A DNA stretch of 64,000 nt, from positions 1 through 64,000 of the forward strand of contig WFWT01000019.1 of the NCBI GenBank assembly GCA_015490995.1. Reading direction: 5' to 3'. Source of the stretch: Anaerolineae bacterium (GTDB lineage Bacteria > Chloroflexota > Anaerolineae > JAADDB01). A program made the position numbers and the translations under genes. Each line of letters starts with the position of its first letter. Position 1 is the stretch's first letter. The notes beneath the pieces are model-generated. The model saw only the letters and a program-made list of their open reading frames with translations. It was not told where the DNA came from and made no database searches. Below are positions 1 to 8,507 of the stretch, in pieces.

Positions 1-2
1 CG

Positions 3-290
3 CCTGAACCTACGGACACACCTGAGCCTACCGAGACACCTCATCCGACAGACACACCTGAACCCACGGAAACACCCCACCCAACAGACACACCCGAACC
101 CACCGAGACGCCTCATCCGACAGACACGCCCGAACCTACGGACACGCCCGAACCCACCGAGACGCCTCATCCAACAGACACACCTGAACCCACGGAAACA
201 CCCCACCCAACAGACACACCCGAACCCACCGAGACGCCTCATCCGACAGACACGCCAACCGTCTCCCCTACGCCCTCCCCTACGGCCACG
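3..290 (+). repeat. tandem 36-bp-type repeat encoding [12 protein letters not shown] units
   Basis: Imperfect direct repeats read in frame as [12 protein letters not shown] with PTDTPEPTD variants. They continue past the left edge, so the copy number is unknown. Synonymous third-base differences between units show that the protein sequence is the conserved part. It probably forms an extended, possibly O-glycosylated spacer N-terminal to the vWA domain. Confidence 0.9.
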
Positions 291-3167
291 CCTACGGTAA
301 CTCCCCCGGCCAACCCACCACGGGTAGAAGTGGGGAAAACTGCCAATCCATTGCCGGAATGCCAACAGGTGGAGATACGACTCACCGTTTCCGGTGTGGG
401 CGATCCGGTCACCATACGTCGCCCACTGGACGTAATGATTGTACTGGACCGCTCCGGCTCTATGGACGACGCGGGTAAACACCCTCCGCAGCCCCTCACC
501 GACGCGAAAAACGCGGCCAAAAGCCTAGTAGACCAACTCGACCCCACAGTGGACCGCGTTGGCCTCGTCTCCTACGCGACCTGGGCTACCTTGGACCAAG
601 GGCTCACCCATAACTTTAACCAGGTTAAATCCGCCATCGATGCGTTACAGGCCAATGGATATACCAACATCGGCGACGCAGTTTATAAAGCCCAGCAGGA
701 GTTAACAACCAACGGACGTGCCAACGCGGTCAAGGTCATGGTCGTACTTTCCGACGGCGTGGCCAACCGCTCCCACAGCGGAGGCGTCTGCGACACCTGG
801 CCGGACGAACATAATGCGTGTACTCTGGATGCCATTAACCACGCGGCCGACGCTAAAGCAGACGGCATCGTGATCTACACCATCGGCTTGAACCTGGACA
901 ACATCGGCGATGAGAAGGGTTCGGACACCGAAGAGGTTGCCCGTGACACCTTGCGTCAGATGGCCTCATCGCCCGCCAACTACTACGAAGCACCTGATCC
1001 CTCTGATCTGATGGGCATTTTCAACGATATTGCCACCACCGTCCTCAACGTGGCCGGTACCGACGTCGTGGTCACCGACATCCTGCCGCCGGGCGTCACG
1101 TACATCCCCGGCTCCGCTTCACCGGCACCCACCAGCATCTCCGGCCAGACCCTTACCTGGAACCTGGGCATCATTGGCCTCAACCAGACTCACACCATTA
1201 CCTTCCGGGTCATGCTCGCCTCGGCTGACCCGAATCAGCTGGTGGACGTCTACCCGGACTCGGGTGTCTCGTACACCAATTACCAGGGGAACACCGTGTT
1301 CGTCCCCTTCCCCGAAACTCGGGTTACCGTGATCCCGTGCGTCACACCCACACCAACGCCAACACCCACTTATACCTCCACACCGACACCCACCTATACT
1401 CCCACGCCCACGCCCACCTGGACACCTACATTCACGCCTACACCTACACCGACACCGACGCCGACACCCACTTATACACCCACCCCCACACCTACCTGGA
1501 CGCCCACATTTACGCCGACACCGACGCCTACACCCACACTCACACCCACCATGACACCCACACCCACACCAACGCCTACACTGACACCAACGCCTACACC
1601 TACCTATACCCCCACGCCTACGCCCACCTGGACGCCCACGCCCACACCGACACCGACTCTGACACCCACACCGACACCCACTTATACTCCCACGCCCACG
1701 CCCACCTGGACACCTACATTCACGCCTACACCCACACCGACACCGACGCCGACACCCACCTATACCCCGACACCCACGCCCACCTGGACGCCCACACCGA
1801 CACCGACACCTCAGCCGTTGGTCATCGGTGATTACGTGTGGAATGACGCGGACGGAGACGGTCAACAGGACGGTTCAGAAGGGGGCATTGACGGTGTCAC
1901 CGTCCACCTCTTCCAAGATGACGGGGACGGCAACTTTGAACCCGGCACGGACGACGTCCTCATCGCCACCGCGCTTACCACAGGCGGGGGCAACTACCAA
2001 TTCACCGTGGCCACCGCCGGCGCCTACTGGGTCCACGTGGATGAAAGCAGTCCTTCCCTCAGTGGCTTAACCCACATCAGCGGGCCGGAAAGCCAGACCA
2101 ACCCCCACCTCGTGACCCTCTCCCCCGGCGATACATACCTTCTGGCCGATTTCGGCTACGCCGGACGGGGGAACATTGCCGGCACGGTCTTCTACGATTG
2201 GGATGAGGATGGGCAACAAGACCCCGGCGAAGACGGCATCCCCAACGTGGAGGTCTGTCTCTACGAGGACAACGGAGATCGCGCGTTTAGTGGTGGAGAC
2301 GTGTTGCAAACCTGTCAGACCACCCAAAGTGACGGGACATACCTCTTCGCCGACTACCTGCCGGGAGTCTATCTGATCGTCGAGACCCAACCCGCTGGCC
2401 TCCAAAGCACTCAACCCAGCAATGACGTGCGCGTGGTAGACCTCATCGTGAGCGGGGCGACAGGCAGCTCCACCGACAACAACTTCGGCGAAATCGTCAA
2501 AGGACGTATTGGTGACTTCGTCTGGGTGGACAGCAACGGCAACGGCGTGCAAGATCCTGGGGAAACCACCCCCGTAGCCAACGTGCCTCTCCAGCTAACC
2601 GGTATCACCATTACCGGCACGACCGTCAACCGCACAACCACCAGCTCTAGCATGGGCACCTACTTGTTCGACGACCTGATCCCCGGCACGTACACCGTGA
2701 CCGTGCCCACAACCTTCAGCGGGTATGTGCTCACCACCAGCAACGCCCGGACCACTACCCTGAGCATAGGGGCCATGGAAGACCTCACCCTGGACTTCGG
2801 TTACATCTTCCCCACGGCCGTGAGCCTGACATCCTTCATCATTCAAGCAGAGGTCACCGGCGTTCGCATGGAATGGAGTGTACGACTGGACGGTGAAACG
2901 CCCATGTTCACCGTGTGGCGCGCGCTCCCCGGCGGACGCTGGAAGCAACTCACGCCCCTCCCGCTGACCGCCCTGTGGATCACGGGCAATACCGCCTACT
3001 ACGGATATGAGGACGCCAGCATTACCCCGGGACAGACATACCTCTATCAACTGGAAAGCAGCAGCGGCGAACGTTTTGGCCCGTGGGAAGTGACCGTACC
3101 CGAAGTGGATGACGGAGGTAGCACCATCCTGAGACCCAGCGCCTTTTTGCCGTTCGTCTCTCGTTAA
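3..3167 (+). CDS. secreted von Willebrand factor A / SdrD-type B-domain surface protein (5' partial)
   Basis: The frame is open from the left edge, so the true start lies outside the window; the GTG at 330 is only an internal codon. Order of parts: a Pro-Glu/Thr/Asp-rich repeat (3-290); a vWA domain with an intact MIDAS (DRSGSM at 447-464, a TNIGD stretch near 665, LSDG near 750); a DUF11-like beta domain (about 1060-1310, DILPPGVTY); a long Thr-Pro repeat (1344-1815); three SdrD/Cna-B-like domains, two of them opening [15 protein letters not shown] and [15 protein letters not shown]; and a C-terminal fibronectin-III-like segment ending FLPFVSR. Family knowledge: MIDAS vWA domains bind ligands through a divalent metal, and B domains act as rigid stalks. 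I infer an exported adhesin-like or surface-layer-associated protein. No LPXTG motif or transmembrane anchor is visible. The visible part alone exceeds 1,050 residues. Confidence 0.85.
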   Translation, partial: PEPTDTPEPTETPHPTDTPEPTETPHPTDTPEPTETPHPTDTPEPTDTPEPTETPHPTDTPEPTETPHPTDTPEPTETPHPTDTPTVSPTPSPTATPTVTPPANPPRVEVGKTANPLPECQQVEIRLTVSGVGDPVTIRRPLDVMIVLDRSGSMDDAGKHPPQPLTDAKNAAKSLVDQLDPTVDRVGLVSYATWATLDQGLTHNFNQVKSAIDALQANGYTNIGDAVYKAQQELTTNGRANAVKVMVVLSDGVANRSHSGGVCDTWPDEHNACTLDAINHAADAKADGIVIYTIGLNLDNIGDEKGSDTEEVARDTLRQMASSPANYYEAPDPSDLMGIFNDIATTVLNVAGTDVVVTDILPPGVTYIPGSASPAPTSISGQTLTWNLGIIGLNQTHTITFRVMLASADPNQLVDVYPDSGVSYTNYQGNTVFVPFPETRVTVIPCVTPTPTPTPTYTSTPTPTYTPTPTPTWTPTFTPTPTPTPTPTPTYTPTPTPTWTPTFTPTPTPTPTLTPTMTPTPTPTPTLTPTPTPTYTPTPTPTWTPTPTPTPTLTPTPTPTYTPTPTPTWTPTFTPTPTPTPTPTPTYTPTPTPTWTPTPTPTPQPLVIGDYVWNDADGDGQQDGSEGGIDGVTVHLFQDDGDGNFEPGTDDVLIATALTTGGGNYQFTVATAGAYWVHVDESSPSLSGLTHISGPESQTNPHLVTLSPGDTYLLADFGYAGRGNIAGTVFYDWDEDGQQDPGEDGIPNVEVCLYEDNGDRAFSGGDVLQTCQTTQSDGTYLFADYLPGVYLIVETQPAGLQSTQPSNDVRVVDLIVSGATGSSTDNNFGEIVKGRIGDFVWVDSNGNGVQDPGETTPVANVPLQLTGITITGTTVNRTTTSSSMGTYLFDDLIPGTYTVTVPTTFSGYVLTTSNARTTTLSIGAMEDLTLDFGYIFPTAVSLTSFIIQAEVTGVRMEWSVRLDGETPMFTVWRALPGGRWKQLTPLPLTALWITGNTAYYGYEDASITPGQTYLYQLESSSGERFGPWEVTVPEVDDGGSTILRPSAFLPFVSR
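1344..1815 (+). repeat. Thr-Pro-rich low-complexity repeat ([17 protein letters not shown] type)
   Basis: About 157 codons consist almost only of Thr and Pro, punctuated by Tyr, Trp, Phe, Leu and Met in phrases such as [15 protein letters not shown]. It separates the vWA/DUF11 head from the B-domain stalk. It also creates long false ORFs in other frames on both strands (1119-1865 minus, 1337-1831 plus). Confidence 0.92.
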
Positions 3168-3190
3168 CCTCCTGGCCGCTCACCTCCCAC

Positions 3191-3227
3191 ATCAGGGGGA
3201 TCGGAGCTCCACTCCGATCCCCCTGAT
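3191..3227 (+). terminator. terminator hairpin after the vWA protein
   Basis: A perfect 16-bp inverted repeat (3191-3206 with 3212-3227, 5-nt loop) lies 24 nt after the stop codon. Only a weak T-rich tail (gccttgtct) follows. Confidence 0.75.
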
Positions 3228-3281
3228 GCCTTGTCTAACATAACCTTGTCCTCTCAGATACCTCGAGCACGCGAAACGGCT

Positions 3282-3310
3282 TTGACACAGCCCCCTGGGG
3301 GAGGTAAGAT
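3282..3310 (+). promoter_or_regulatory. sigma-70-type promoter of efp
   Basis: TTGACA at 3282-3287, a 17-bp spacer and TAAGAT at 3305-3310, about 45 nt before the efp start. The spacer holds a CCCCC-T-GGGGG palindrome. Confidence 0.75.
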
Positions 3311-3355
3311 CCGGACGGACCATACCCGCAGGAATCCAAATAAAGGGGGGCGCGC

Positions 3356-3922
3356 ATGATCGACGTCCAGGACGCTCGCAAGGGAACCATTGTGGAGATT
3401 GACGGCACACTCTACGAAGTGCTCGAATACTCCCACCACAAGATGGCCCGCGGGAACGCCATCATTCGCCTGAAACTTCGCAACCTGGAAAGTGGGGCCA
3501 CCATTGAGCGCACCTTCACCTCCGGCCAGCGTGTCCAGGATGTCCGACTGGAACCGGCCCACGTTCAATACCTGTATCACGATGACCGATTTTACTACTT
3601 CATGGACACGGAAACCTTCGAGCAATTCCCCCTCAGCAAAGAAATCCTGGGGGACGCGGTCAATTACCTTACCGACGGCCTGGTGTTGAAGATTGAATCG
3701 TACAAAGGCAAACCGGTACGCCTGGAACTTCCGACCACCGTGGACTTGAAAGTCGTGGAAGCAGATCCCGGCTTTGCCGGGGATACGGCCGGGAGCGCCA
3801 GCAAGTGGTGCACGGTGGAGACCGGACTTAAAGTACGCGTTCCCCTCTTTGTCGAGCCGGGGGACACCATTCGTGTGGACACACGCACGGGAGAATACGT
3901 GACCCGGGTGGAGGGGACCTAA
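3356..3922 (+). CDS. efp: translation elongation factor P
   Basis: 188 aa, the normal length for EF-P. This ribosome-bound factor enters next to the P-site tRNA and relieves stalling on proline runs. All three beta-barrel domains are present: a KOW-like N domain opening IDVQDARKGTIVEIDG, the OB domain, and the C-terminal domain with TVETGLKVRVPLFVEPGD. The loop tip that contacts the tRNA CCA end reads KMARGNA. It has Arg at residue 32 where B. subtilis and E. coli carry lysine, so EpmA-type lysylation is unlikely at that position. No EpmA/EpmB or EarP gene lies nearby. The start has a run of G (AGGGGG) 6 nt upstream and its own promoter. The organism's Thr-Pro- and Pro-rich secreted proteins would make EF-P useful, which is inference. 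Confidence 0.96.
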   Translation: MIDVQDARKGTIVEIDGTLYEVLEYSHHKMARGNAIIRLKLRNLESGATIERTFTSGQRVQDVRLEPAHVQYLYHDDRFYYFMDTETFEQFPLSKEILGDAVNYLTDGLVLKIESYKGKPVRLELPTTVDLKVVEADPGFAGDTAGSASKWCTVETGLKVRVPLFVEPGDTIRVDTRTGEYVTRVEGT

Positions 3923-4030
3923 AGGCACCCCCCAGCAGGGCGTTACCCCCCGCCCGAGCCACTTACGGCACCCGAGCATACAGCCAGAACACAGGTCAGT
4001 ATGTCGCCGTCTCCTGGAGGGGTTTATTAC

Positions 4031-4059
4031 TTGCCCGACCGCCCCTTCCGCCGTATAAT
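4031..4059 (+). promoter_or_regulatory. promoter of tRNA-Thr
   Basis: TTGCCC at 4031-4036, a 17-bp spacer and a perfect TATAAT at 4054-4059, 19 nt before the mature tRNA 5' end. Confidence 0.75.
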
Positions 4060-4077
4060 ATAGGGTGAGAACAGTGG

Positions 4078-4153
4078 GCCACCGTAGCTCAATCGGCAGA
4101 GCGGCGCACTCGTAATGCGCAGGTTGTCGGTTCGATTCCGACCGGTGGCTCCA
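4078..4153 (+). tRNA. tRNA-Thr (anticodon CGU)
   Basis: A 76-nt cloverleaf with acceptor GCCACCG/CGGTGGC, a normal D arm, and anticodon arm GCGCA-CTCGTAA-TGCGC with anticodon CGT, which reads ACG threonine codons. The T arm is GTCGG-TTCGATT-CCGAC, the discriminator base is T, and the 3' CCA is encoded. It has its own promoter and terminator, so it is a single-gene unit. Confidence 0.96.
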
Positions 4154-4160
4154 GCACGCG

Positions 4161-4195
4161 GAGGCCCCGTCAGGGTGGCGGGGCCTTCTTCTATT
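4161..4195 (+). terminator. Rho-independent terminator of tRNA-Thr
   Basis: AGGCCCCG (4162-4169), a 9-nt loop and CGGGGCCT (4179-4186), followed by TCTTCTATT. Confidence 0.8.
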
Positions 4196-4212
4196 CTGGG
4201 CGAGCAACGGTC

Positions 4213-5586
4213 ATGGACCAGCCGGTAGTGCAGCCCAATCGACAACAGTATACCGTTACCCTGTTGCTTTCCGACCTCCTCACCGGTCTGACAACAGGGG
4301 CGTTGCTCCTTATACTCCTCCTGGGTATCACATCCCGCGTGCTCCCTCAGATGCCCCCTTACCTGCAGGACACCCCCCAGGCCTCAACGTGGCTCCTCCA
4401 GGCCCAACAGAGCTTCCCCTACCTGCAAAGCTTTCCAGGGCTCTTCACCATTACCCGAACCCCTCTCTTCCGGGGCACACTCCTGTTCCTGATCTTGTGC
4501 ACCTGGCTGCACGTGGGATACGCGGTTTATCTGGGCTTCTGGCCGCGACGGGGCACCCAAGTTCCTCCCTTGAGTCCCCAAGCCATGGAGAGCAGCGGCA
4601 TCTGGCAAATCCCAACCCCCTTTCGCGAACTGCAAGCCCGACTCCGCCAACACCTCTCCCCACGCGGCCTCGTAGCCATCGATCACCCCGCGTTTAACGA
4701 AACCCGCTTCTTCATCCGGTATCCGCTTTCCGCCCTCAGCGCGACCCTAATGCTTTTCCTTAGCACCGGCCTGGTGGCCCTAGGACTGTACCTGGGCGTT
4801 ACCTTCGGGTGGGAAACCCCGCCGGTCACCCTGGCCCCCGGCCAACCGTGGGATGTGGGCCACGGTACCGGCCTCCGCCTGACCTTACTGGACCGCCAGG
4901 TGGTGGATCCACCCAACGCGCGGGCCATCTTTGTCCAATACCTGGACACACCGGACCGCAACATCGTGCGCGCGGTACAGCCGGGACAACGCCTCTCCCT
5001 GGACGGTGTCACCCTGCATTACTTGGACAACGCACTGGGCCTGGCCTTACAGGTTATAGACCGGGCCGGCACCCCCCTCCCTCTGCAAACACCGAGCGGT
5101 CGGACGGAGAACACCATCACCCTCCTTTTTCCCGCTTCCGGCAGCGAGGAAGTGGTGCTGCTGCCTACCTTGGGCTACCAACTGCGCGCGGTAGGATACA
5201 CTGCCTTGCCAGAACGAGGGTACACCTCACCGGTCATCTTGCTTCAACTCATCGATCGCGATGGACAAACGGTCCTCTACAACGAATTCCTGGCTACCTC
5301 CCGTCGCCTTACCGTCGAAGGGCTCACCGTGGACGCTCGCCTTGTTCCCCACGTGCAGGTACAGATCACCGCGTACCCCGGACGCTGGCTGGTCCTCACC
5401 GGTGGCCTTGGCGCCCTCCTGGCCACACTCCTGGGCCTCCGTACCGGCCCCTTCCGTCGATGGTGGGTCCGCCTCCAGGAAGCTCCCACCGGCACGGTTG
5501 TACAGGCCTGGAGCGACATGTACAATATGGGACGACATCGACCCACGAGCGCACGGGACGTATGGACATGGTTACACCATGAATGA
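4213..5586 (+). CDS. ResB-like (cytochrome c biogenesis type) membrane protein
   Basis: 457 aa. About four hydrophobic segments are visible: residues 20-41, 85-110, 175-200 and 393-413. A large extracytoplasmic beta-rich region (about 200-390) lies between the third and fourth. This is the topology of ResB/Ccs1, which with CcsA carries haem to apocytochrome c. The N-terminal LLLGITSRVLPQMP and the C-terminal PGRWLVLTGGLGALLATLLGL fit that family. No resA, ccsA or cytochrome gene is adjacent, so the role rests on weak similarity; a structural relative with another job is possible. Its stop overlaps the start of udk by 8 nt (ATGAATGA), which indicates translational coupling. Confidence 0.55.
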   Translation: MDQPVVQPNRQQYTVTLLLSDLLTGLTTGALLLILLLGITSRVLPQMPPYLQDTPQASTWLLQAQQSFPYLQSFPGLFTITRTPLFRGTLLFLILCTWLHVGYAVYLGFWPRRGTQVPPLSPQAMESSGIWQIPTPFRELQARLRQHLSPRGLVAIDHPAFNETRFFIRYPLSALSATLMLFLSTGLVALGLYLGVTFGWETPPVTLAPGQPWDVGHGTGLRLTLLDRQVVDPPNARAIFVQYLDTPDRNIVRAVQPGQRLSLDGVTLHYLDNALGLALQVIDRAGTPLPLQTPSGRTENTITLLFPASGSEEVVLLPTLGYQLRAVGYTALPERGYTSPVILLQLIDRDGQTVLYNEFLATSRRLTVEGLTVDARLVPHVQVQITAYPGRWLVLTGGLGALLATLLGLRTGPFRRWWVRLQEAPTGTVVQAWSDMYNMGRHRPTSARDVWTWLHHE

Positions 5587-6268
5587 ACAGCGAGTCACCT
5601 CAGAAGAACGCCATCCCATCATTGTCGGGATTGCCGGAGGCTCCGGTTCCGGGAAAACCACCATCGCCCAAACCATTTACCAACGCCTTGGCCCTACCAA
5701 TGTGGCATATATTCCCCACGACGCGTACTATCACGACCTCAGCCATATCCCCTTGGAAGAACGCCGTCGGTGCAACTTTGACCACCCCGATGCCCTCGAT
5801 ACGCCCCTGCTCATCCGGCACCTGCACCAGCTCAAACAAGGGCAGTCGGTCGACATCCCGGTGTACGACTTTGCCACTCACACCCGCCGGCCTGAAACCC
5901 GACGCGTGGATCCCCGACCGATCATCCTGGTGGAAGGCATCCTCGTGTTCGTAGAACCCGCCCTCCGGGAGCTCATGGACATCAAGCTCTTTGTGGACAC
6001 CGATCCCGACATCCGTTTTATCCGTCGCCTGCTGCGAGACATCCGTGAGCGAGGCCGTACCATGGAATCCGTCATCGAACAGTACCTTTCTACCGTACGG
6101 CCCATGCACCTGGAATTCGTAGAACCCAGCAAACGTTACGCGGACATTATTATCCCCGAAGGGGGGTTCAACACGGTTGCCCTGGACATGATAATCGCCC
6201 GCCTGCGCGCCATGCTTCACCAGGAGACCGATCCCACCCCCGCCACCTCACCCCACTCACCACAGTGA
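5579..6268 (+). CDS. udk: uridine kinase
   Basis: 229 aa from the ATG at 5579. It phosphorylates uridine and cytidine to UMP and CMP in pyrimidine salvage. The P-loop GGSGSGKTT is at residues 20-28, followed by HDAYYHDLSHIP and the family signatures FDHPDALDT, PVYDFATHTR and ILVEGILVF. FVDTDPDIRFIRRLLRD and QYLSTVRPMHLEFVEPSKR belong to the C-terminal half of Udk. Length fits the family (about 210 aa) with a short Pro/Thr-rich tail. The longer frame opening at 5261 would run through the ResB-like gene and is not used. Confidence 0.95.
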   Translation: MNEQRVTSEERHPIIVGIAGGSGSGKTTIAQTIYQRLGPTNVAYIPHDAYYHDLSHIPLEERRRCNFDHPDALDTPLLIRHLHQLKQGQSVDIPVYDFATHTRRPETRRVDPRPIILVEGILVFVEPALRELMDIKLFVDTDPDIRFIRRLLRDIRERGRTMESVIEQYLSTVRPMHLEFVEPSKRYADIIIPEGGFNTVALDMIIARLRAMLHQETDPTPATSPHSPQ

Positions 6269-6311
6269 TCCCCCCGTCCGGCATCGAGCAGCGTTCCCAA
6301 ACAGGGTGATG

Positions 6312-6317
6312 TATAAT
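6312..6317 (+). promoter_or_regulatory. -10 element upstream of the small RHH gene
   Basis: A perfect TATAAT 60 nt before the start of the 65-aa protein. I see no good -35 hexamer at 16-18 bp, so this may be an activated or extended promoter. Confidence 0.4.
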
Positions 6318-6376
6318 TAAGTCCAAGCACAACCCAATCCTCACGCCCGGCACAACCGAACGAGAGCGAGGCGATC

Positions 6377-6574
6377 ATGCCCGAAATCACCATAACCCTC
6401 TCGGACAAGGACCTGGAAAAACTGTGTCACCTGGCCATCCGTCTGCGTATTCGCCCGGAAGAGCTAGTGCGCATTATGGTGGAGGAGTTCCTGGCCCAGC
6501 CGGATGAAGAGTTTGAGGACCTCGCCTCTTACCTCCTGGACAAAAACGCCGACCTGTACGAACGCCTGGCCTGA
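6377..6574 (+). CDS. small ribbon-helix-helix-like protein
   Basis: 65 aa, starting 7 nt after GAGGCG. The N-terminal ITITLSDKDLEKLCHLAIRL followed by RPEELVRIMVEEFLAQ has the strand-helix-helix rhythm of CopG/MetJ/Arc-type DNA-binding proteins. The last third (PDEEFEDLASYLLDKNADLYERLA) is acidic and helical, as in antitoxins that pair with a toxin. No credible toxin gene follows: the next 240 nt carry no ORF with a ribosome site. It may be a solitary regulator or an orphan antitoxin. The family call rests on pattern only. Confidence 0.6.
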   Translation: MPEITITLSDKDLEKLCHLAIRLRIRPEELVRIMVEEFLAQPDEEFEDLASYLLDKNADLYERLA

Positions 6575-6817
6575 TGCGCTATCTGACTTTAAAAGGAACG
6601 CTGAAACGCCACTGCCACAACATCGCGCCATATGGTGGACATCCGGGGGTGCGCGGTGTTCACGCTTCCACTACCGTGTTTGACCGATCCTGCAGGCGCG
6701 CTTCCTGTCAAGCCCTCGACCCACCGAACTACCTCCACGGAACGGCCCCGTGCTCATCGGTATTCCGACACACCCGCCTGCACCCCTTCCACAACCATTC
6801 AGCACCGGAGGTGAACC

Positions 6818-8494
6818 ATGGAAGTGGACTTGACTTTTCGCTCCCGACGAAGCAACGTCCTGGCCCGACACGGCATGGTCGCTACCAGCCAACCTCTCGC
6901 CGCCCTCGCCGGCCTTGATATCCTTCGGGCCGGAGGCACTGCTGCCGACGCGGCCGTAGCCACTGCGGCCATGCTGTGCGTCGTGGAACCCACCAGTACC
7001 GGCATCGGAGGGGACGCGTTCGCCCTTTACTACGAAGCACGCACCGGCCGCGTGTACGCGCTTAACGGCTCGGGCCGCGCCGCCGCTCACGCGTCCATCG
7101 ACGCGTTGCGTGCCGAAGGCTATACCCGTATGCCCACCTTCACCGGTCACACCGTCACCGTGCCCGGAGCCGTTGCCGCTTGGCAAGACCTGTTGCAACG
7201 CTTCGGCCGGATGTCTCTGGCCGACGTGTTAACACCCGCCATCCGCACTGCCGAAGAAGGCTACCCGGTGAGTGAGTGGATTGCCCTGGGATGGGCGACC
7301 CAGGTGCCCAAGCTGCTTCGCACAGCGGCGTGGAAGAGTGGAGATGTGAGCAACGGTCCTCCCCAACCTAGCGGCCATGAACTACTCCTTGACGGCCGTG
7401 CCCCACGACCGGGCGAGATCGTGCGTCTCTCCACACTTGCCGTTACTCTGCGCGGTATCGCCGCCGAAGGTGCAAAGTACATCTATCACGGTGAGTTCGC
7501 CCGTCGACTGTGCGAACACGTCCAGCGCTATGGAGGATGGCTCACACCAGAAGACCTGGCCGCCCACACCAGCACGTGGGAAGAACCTCTCACCGTCCAG
7601 TACCGGGACATTACCTTACACGAATGCCCACCGAACGGCCAGGGCCTGGTGGCCATCCTGGCCCTTCACATTCTGGCCGGGTTTGACCTACCTGCCCTCT
7701 CCGAAGCCGACCGGGTACATGTGATGATCGAAGCCTTACGCCTTGCCTTCGCCGATGCCCAAACCTGGGTTGCCGATCCTGCCCACCGTGCCCTTCCCCT
7801 GGCCACCCTTCTCAGTCCGGAGTACATAACCCGTCGCCGCGCCGCAATTCGCTTTGACCGTGCCCTTCCTCACGTTCGGAGCGGTGTTCCTCTGGCCGCC
7901 AATCAGGACACGGTCTACCTGAGCGTAGTGGATGCAGAAGGGAACGCGTGTTCATTCATCCAGAGCCTATACATGGGCATGGGCACCGGGCTGGTGGTTC
8001 CCGGCACCGGGGTAGCGCTCCACAACCGTGGCGCCCTCTTCAGCCTCGACCCACACCATCCCAACGCACTGGCTCCCCGCAAACGCCCCTACCACACTAT
8101 TATCCCTGCCCTGACCACCCGCAACGGTACCCTCCACGCCTGTTTTGGCGTCATGGGAGGCCACATGCAGCCCCAGGGTCACGTTCAAATGGTGGTCAAC
8201 CTGGTGGACCTCTCCATGAGTCCTCAACAAGCTCTCGACATGCCGCGCTGGATGGTGGCCGCGCATCAAGGCCCCGTCGGCGCGCAGGAGCCCGGTGGGC
8301 TGGTGTACATCGAGGAAGGATGGCCCTTCTCCCTCCTGGCCGACCTGGCCCGCCGCGGTCACCATCTAGCCCCCATGACAGGCCGTGGCCGGGCCATCTT
8401 TGGCGGAGGACAAATTATCCTCCGTCACCCTGAAACCGGTGTCCTTATCGGCGGCAGCGACCCACGGAAGGATGGCTGTGCCATCGGCTGGTGA
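6818..8494 (+). CDS. gamma-glutamyltransferase family protein
   Basis: 558 aa, the usual size of the self-cleaving gamma-glutamyltransferase/cephalosporin acylase family. These enzymes transfer or hydrolyse gamma-glutamyl groups, typically of glutathione. The N-terminal part has MVATSQPLAALAGLDILRAGG and VVEPTSTGIGGDAF. The processing site is in NQDTVYLSVVDAEGNA, where the Thr of QDT should become the new N-terminal nucleophile of the small subunit. GMGTGLVVPGTGVALHNRG follows, as expected. No signal peptide is visible, so it may be cytoplasmic and act on another gamma-glutamyl or amide substrate. The start is supported by GGAGGTGAACC directly before ATG. Confidence 0.9.
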   Translation: MEVDLTFRSRRSNVLARHGMVATSQPLAALAGLDILRAGGTAADAAVATAAMLCVVEPTSTGIGGDAFALYYEARTGRVYALNGSGRAAAHASIDALRAEGYTRMPTFTGHTVTVPGAVAAWQDLLQRFGRMSLADVLTPAIRTAEEGYPVSEWIALGWATQVPKLLRTAAWKSGDVSNGPPQPSGHELLLDGRAPRPGEIVRLSTLAVTLRGIAAEGAKYIYHGEFARRLCEHVQRYGGWLTPEDLAAHTSTWEEPLTVQYRDITLHECPPNGQGLVAILALHILAGFDLPALSEADRVHVMIEALRLAFADAQTWVADPAHRALPLATLLSPEYITRRRAAIRFDRALPHVRSGVPLAANQDTVYLSVVDAEGNACSFIQSLYMGMGTGLVVPGTGVALHNRGALFSLDPHHPNALAPRKRPYHTIIPALTTRNGTLHACFGVMGGHMQPQGHVQMVVNLVDLSMSPQQALDMPRWMVAAHQGPVGAQEPGGLVYIEEGWPFSLLADLARRGHHLAPMTGRGRAIFGGGQIILRHPETGVLIGGSDPRKDGCAIGW

Positions 8495-8507
8495 CAGGCC
8501 CTCTTTT

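Noticed and set aside
3-290. Regular spacing of the left-edge repeat suggested a CRISPR array at first glance
   Set aside because: Units are directly abutting, read in one open frame as [12 protein letters not shown], and have no unique spacers or cas genes.
1119-1865. 248-aa minus-strand and 164-aa plus-strand open frames over the Thr-Pro repeat
   Set aside because: They are by-products of the repeat (Arg/Cys/Gly or His/Asp/Thr monotony), have no ribosome site and no domain.
6574-6918. 114-aa frame overlapping the RHH gene stop, considered as a toxin partner
   Set aside because: Composition is His/Pro/Arg-rich as in shadows, it runs into the gamma-glutamyltransferase gene, and lacks a ribosome site.
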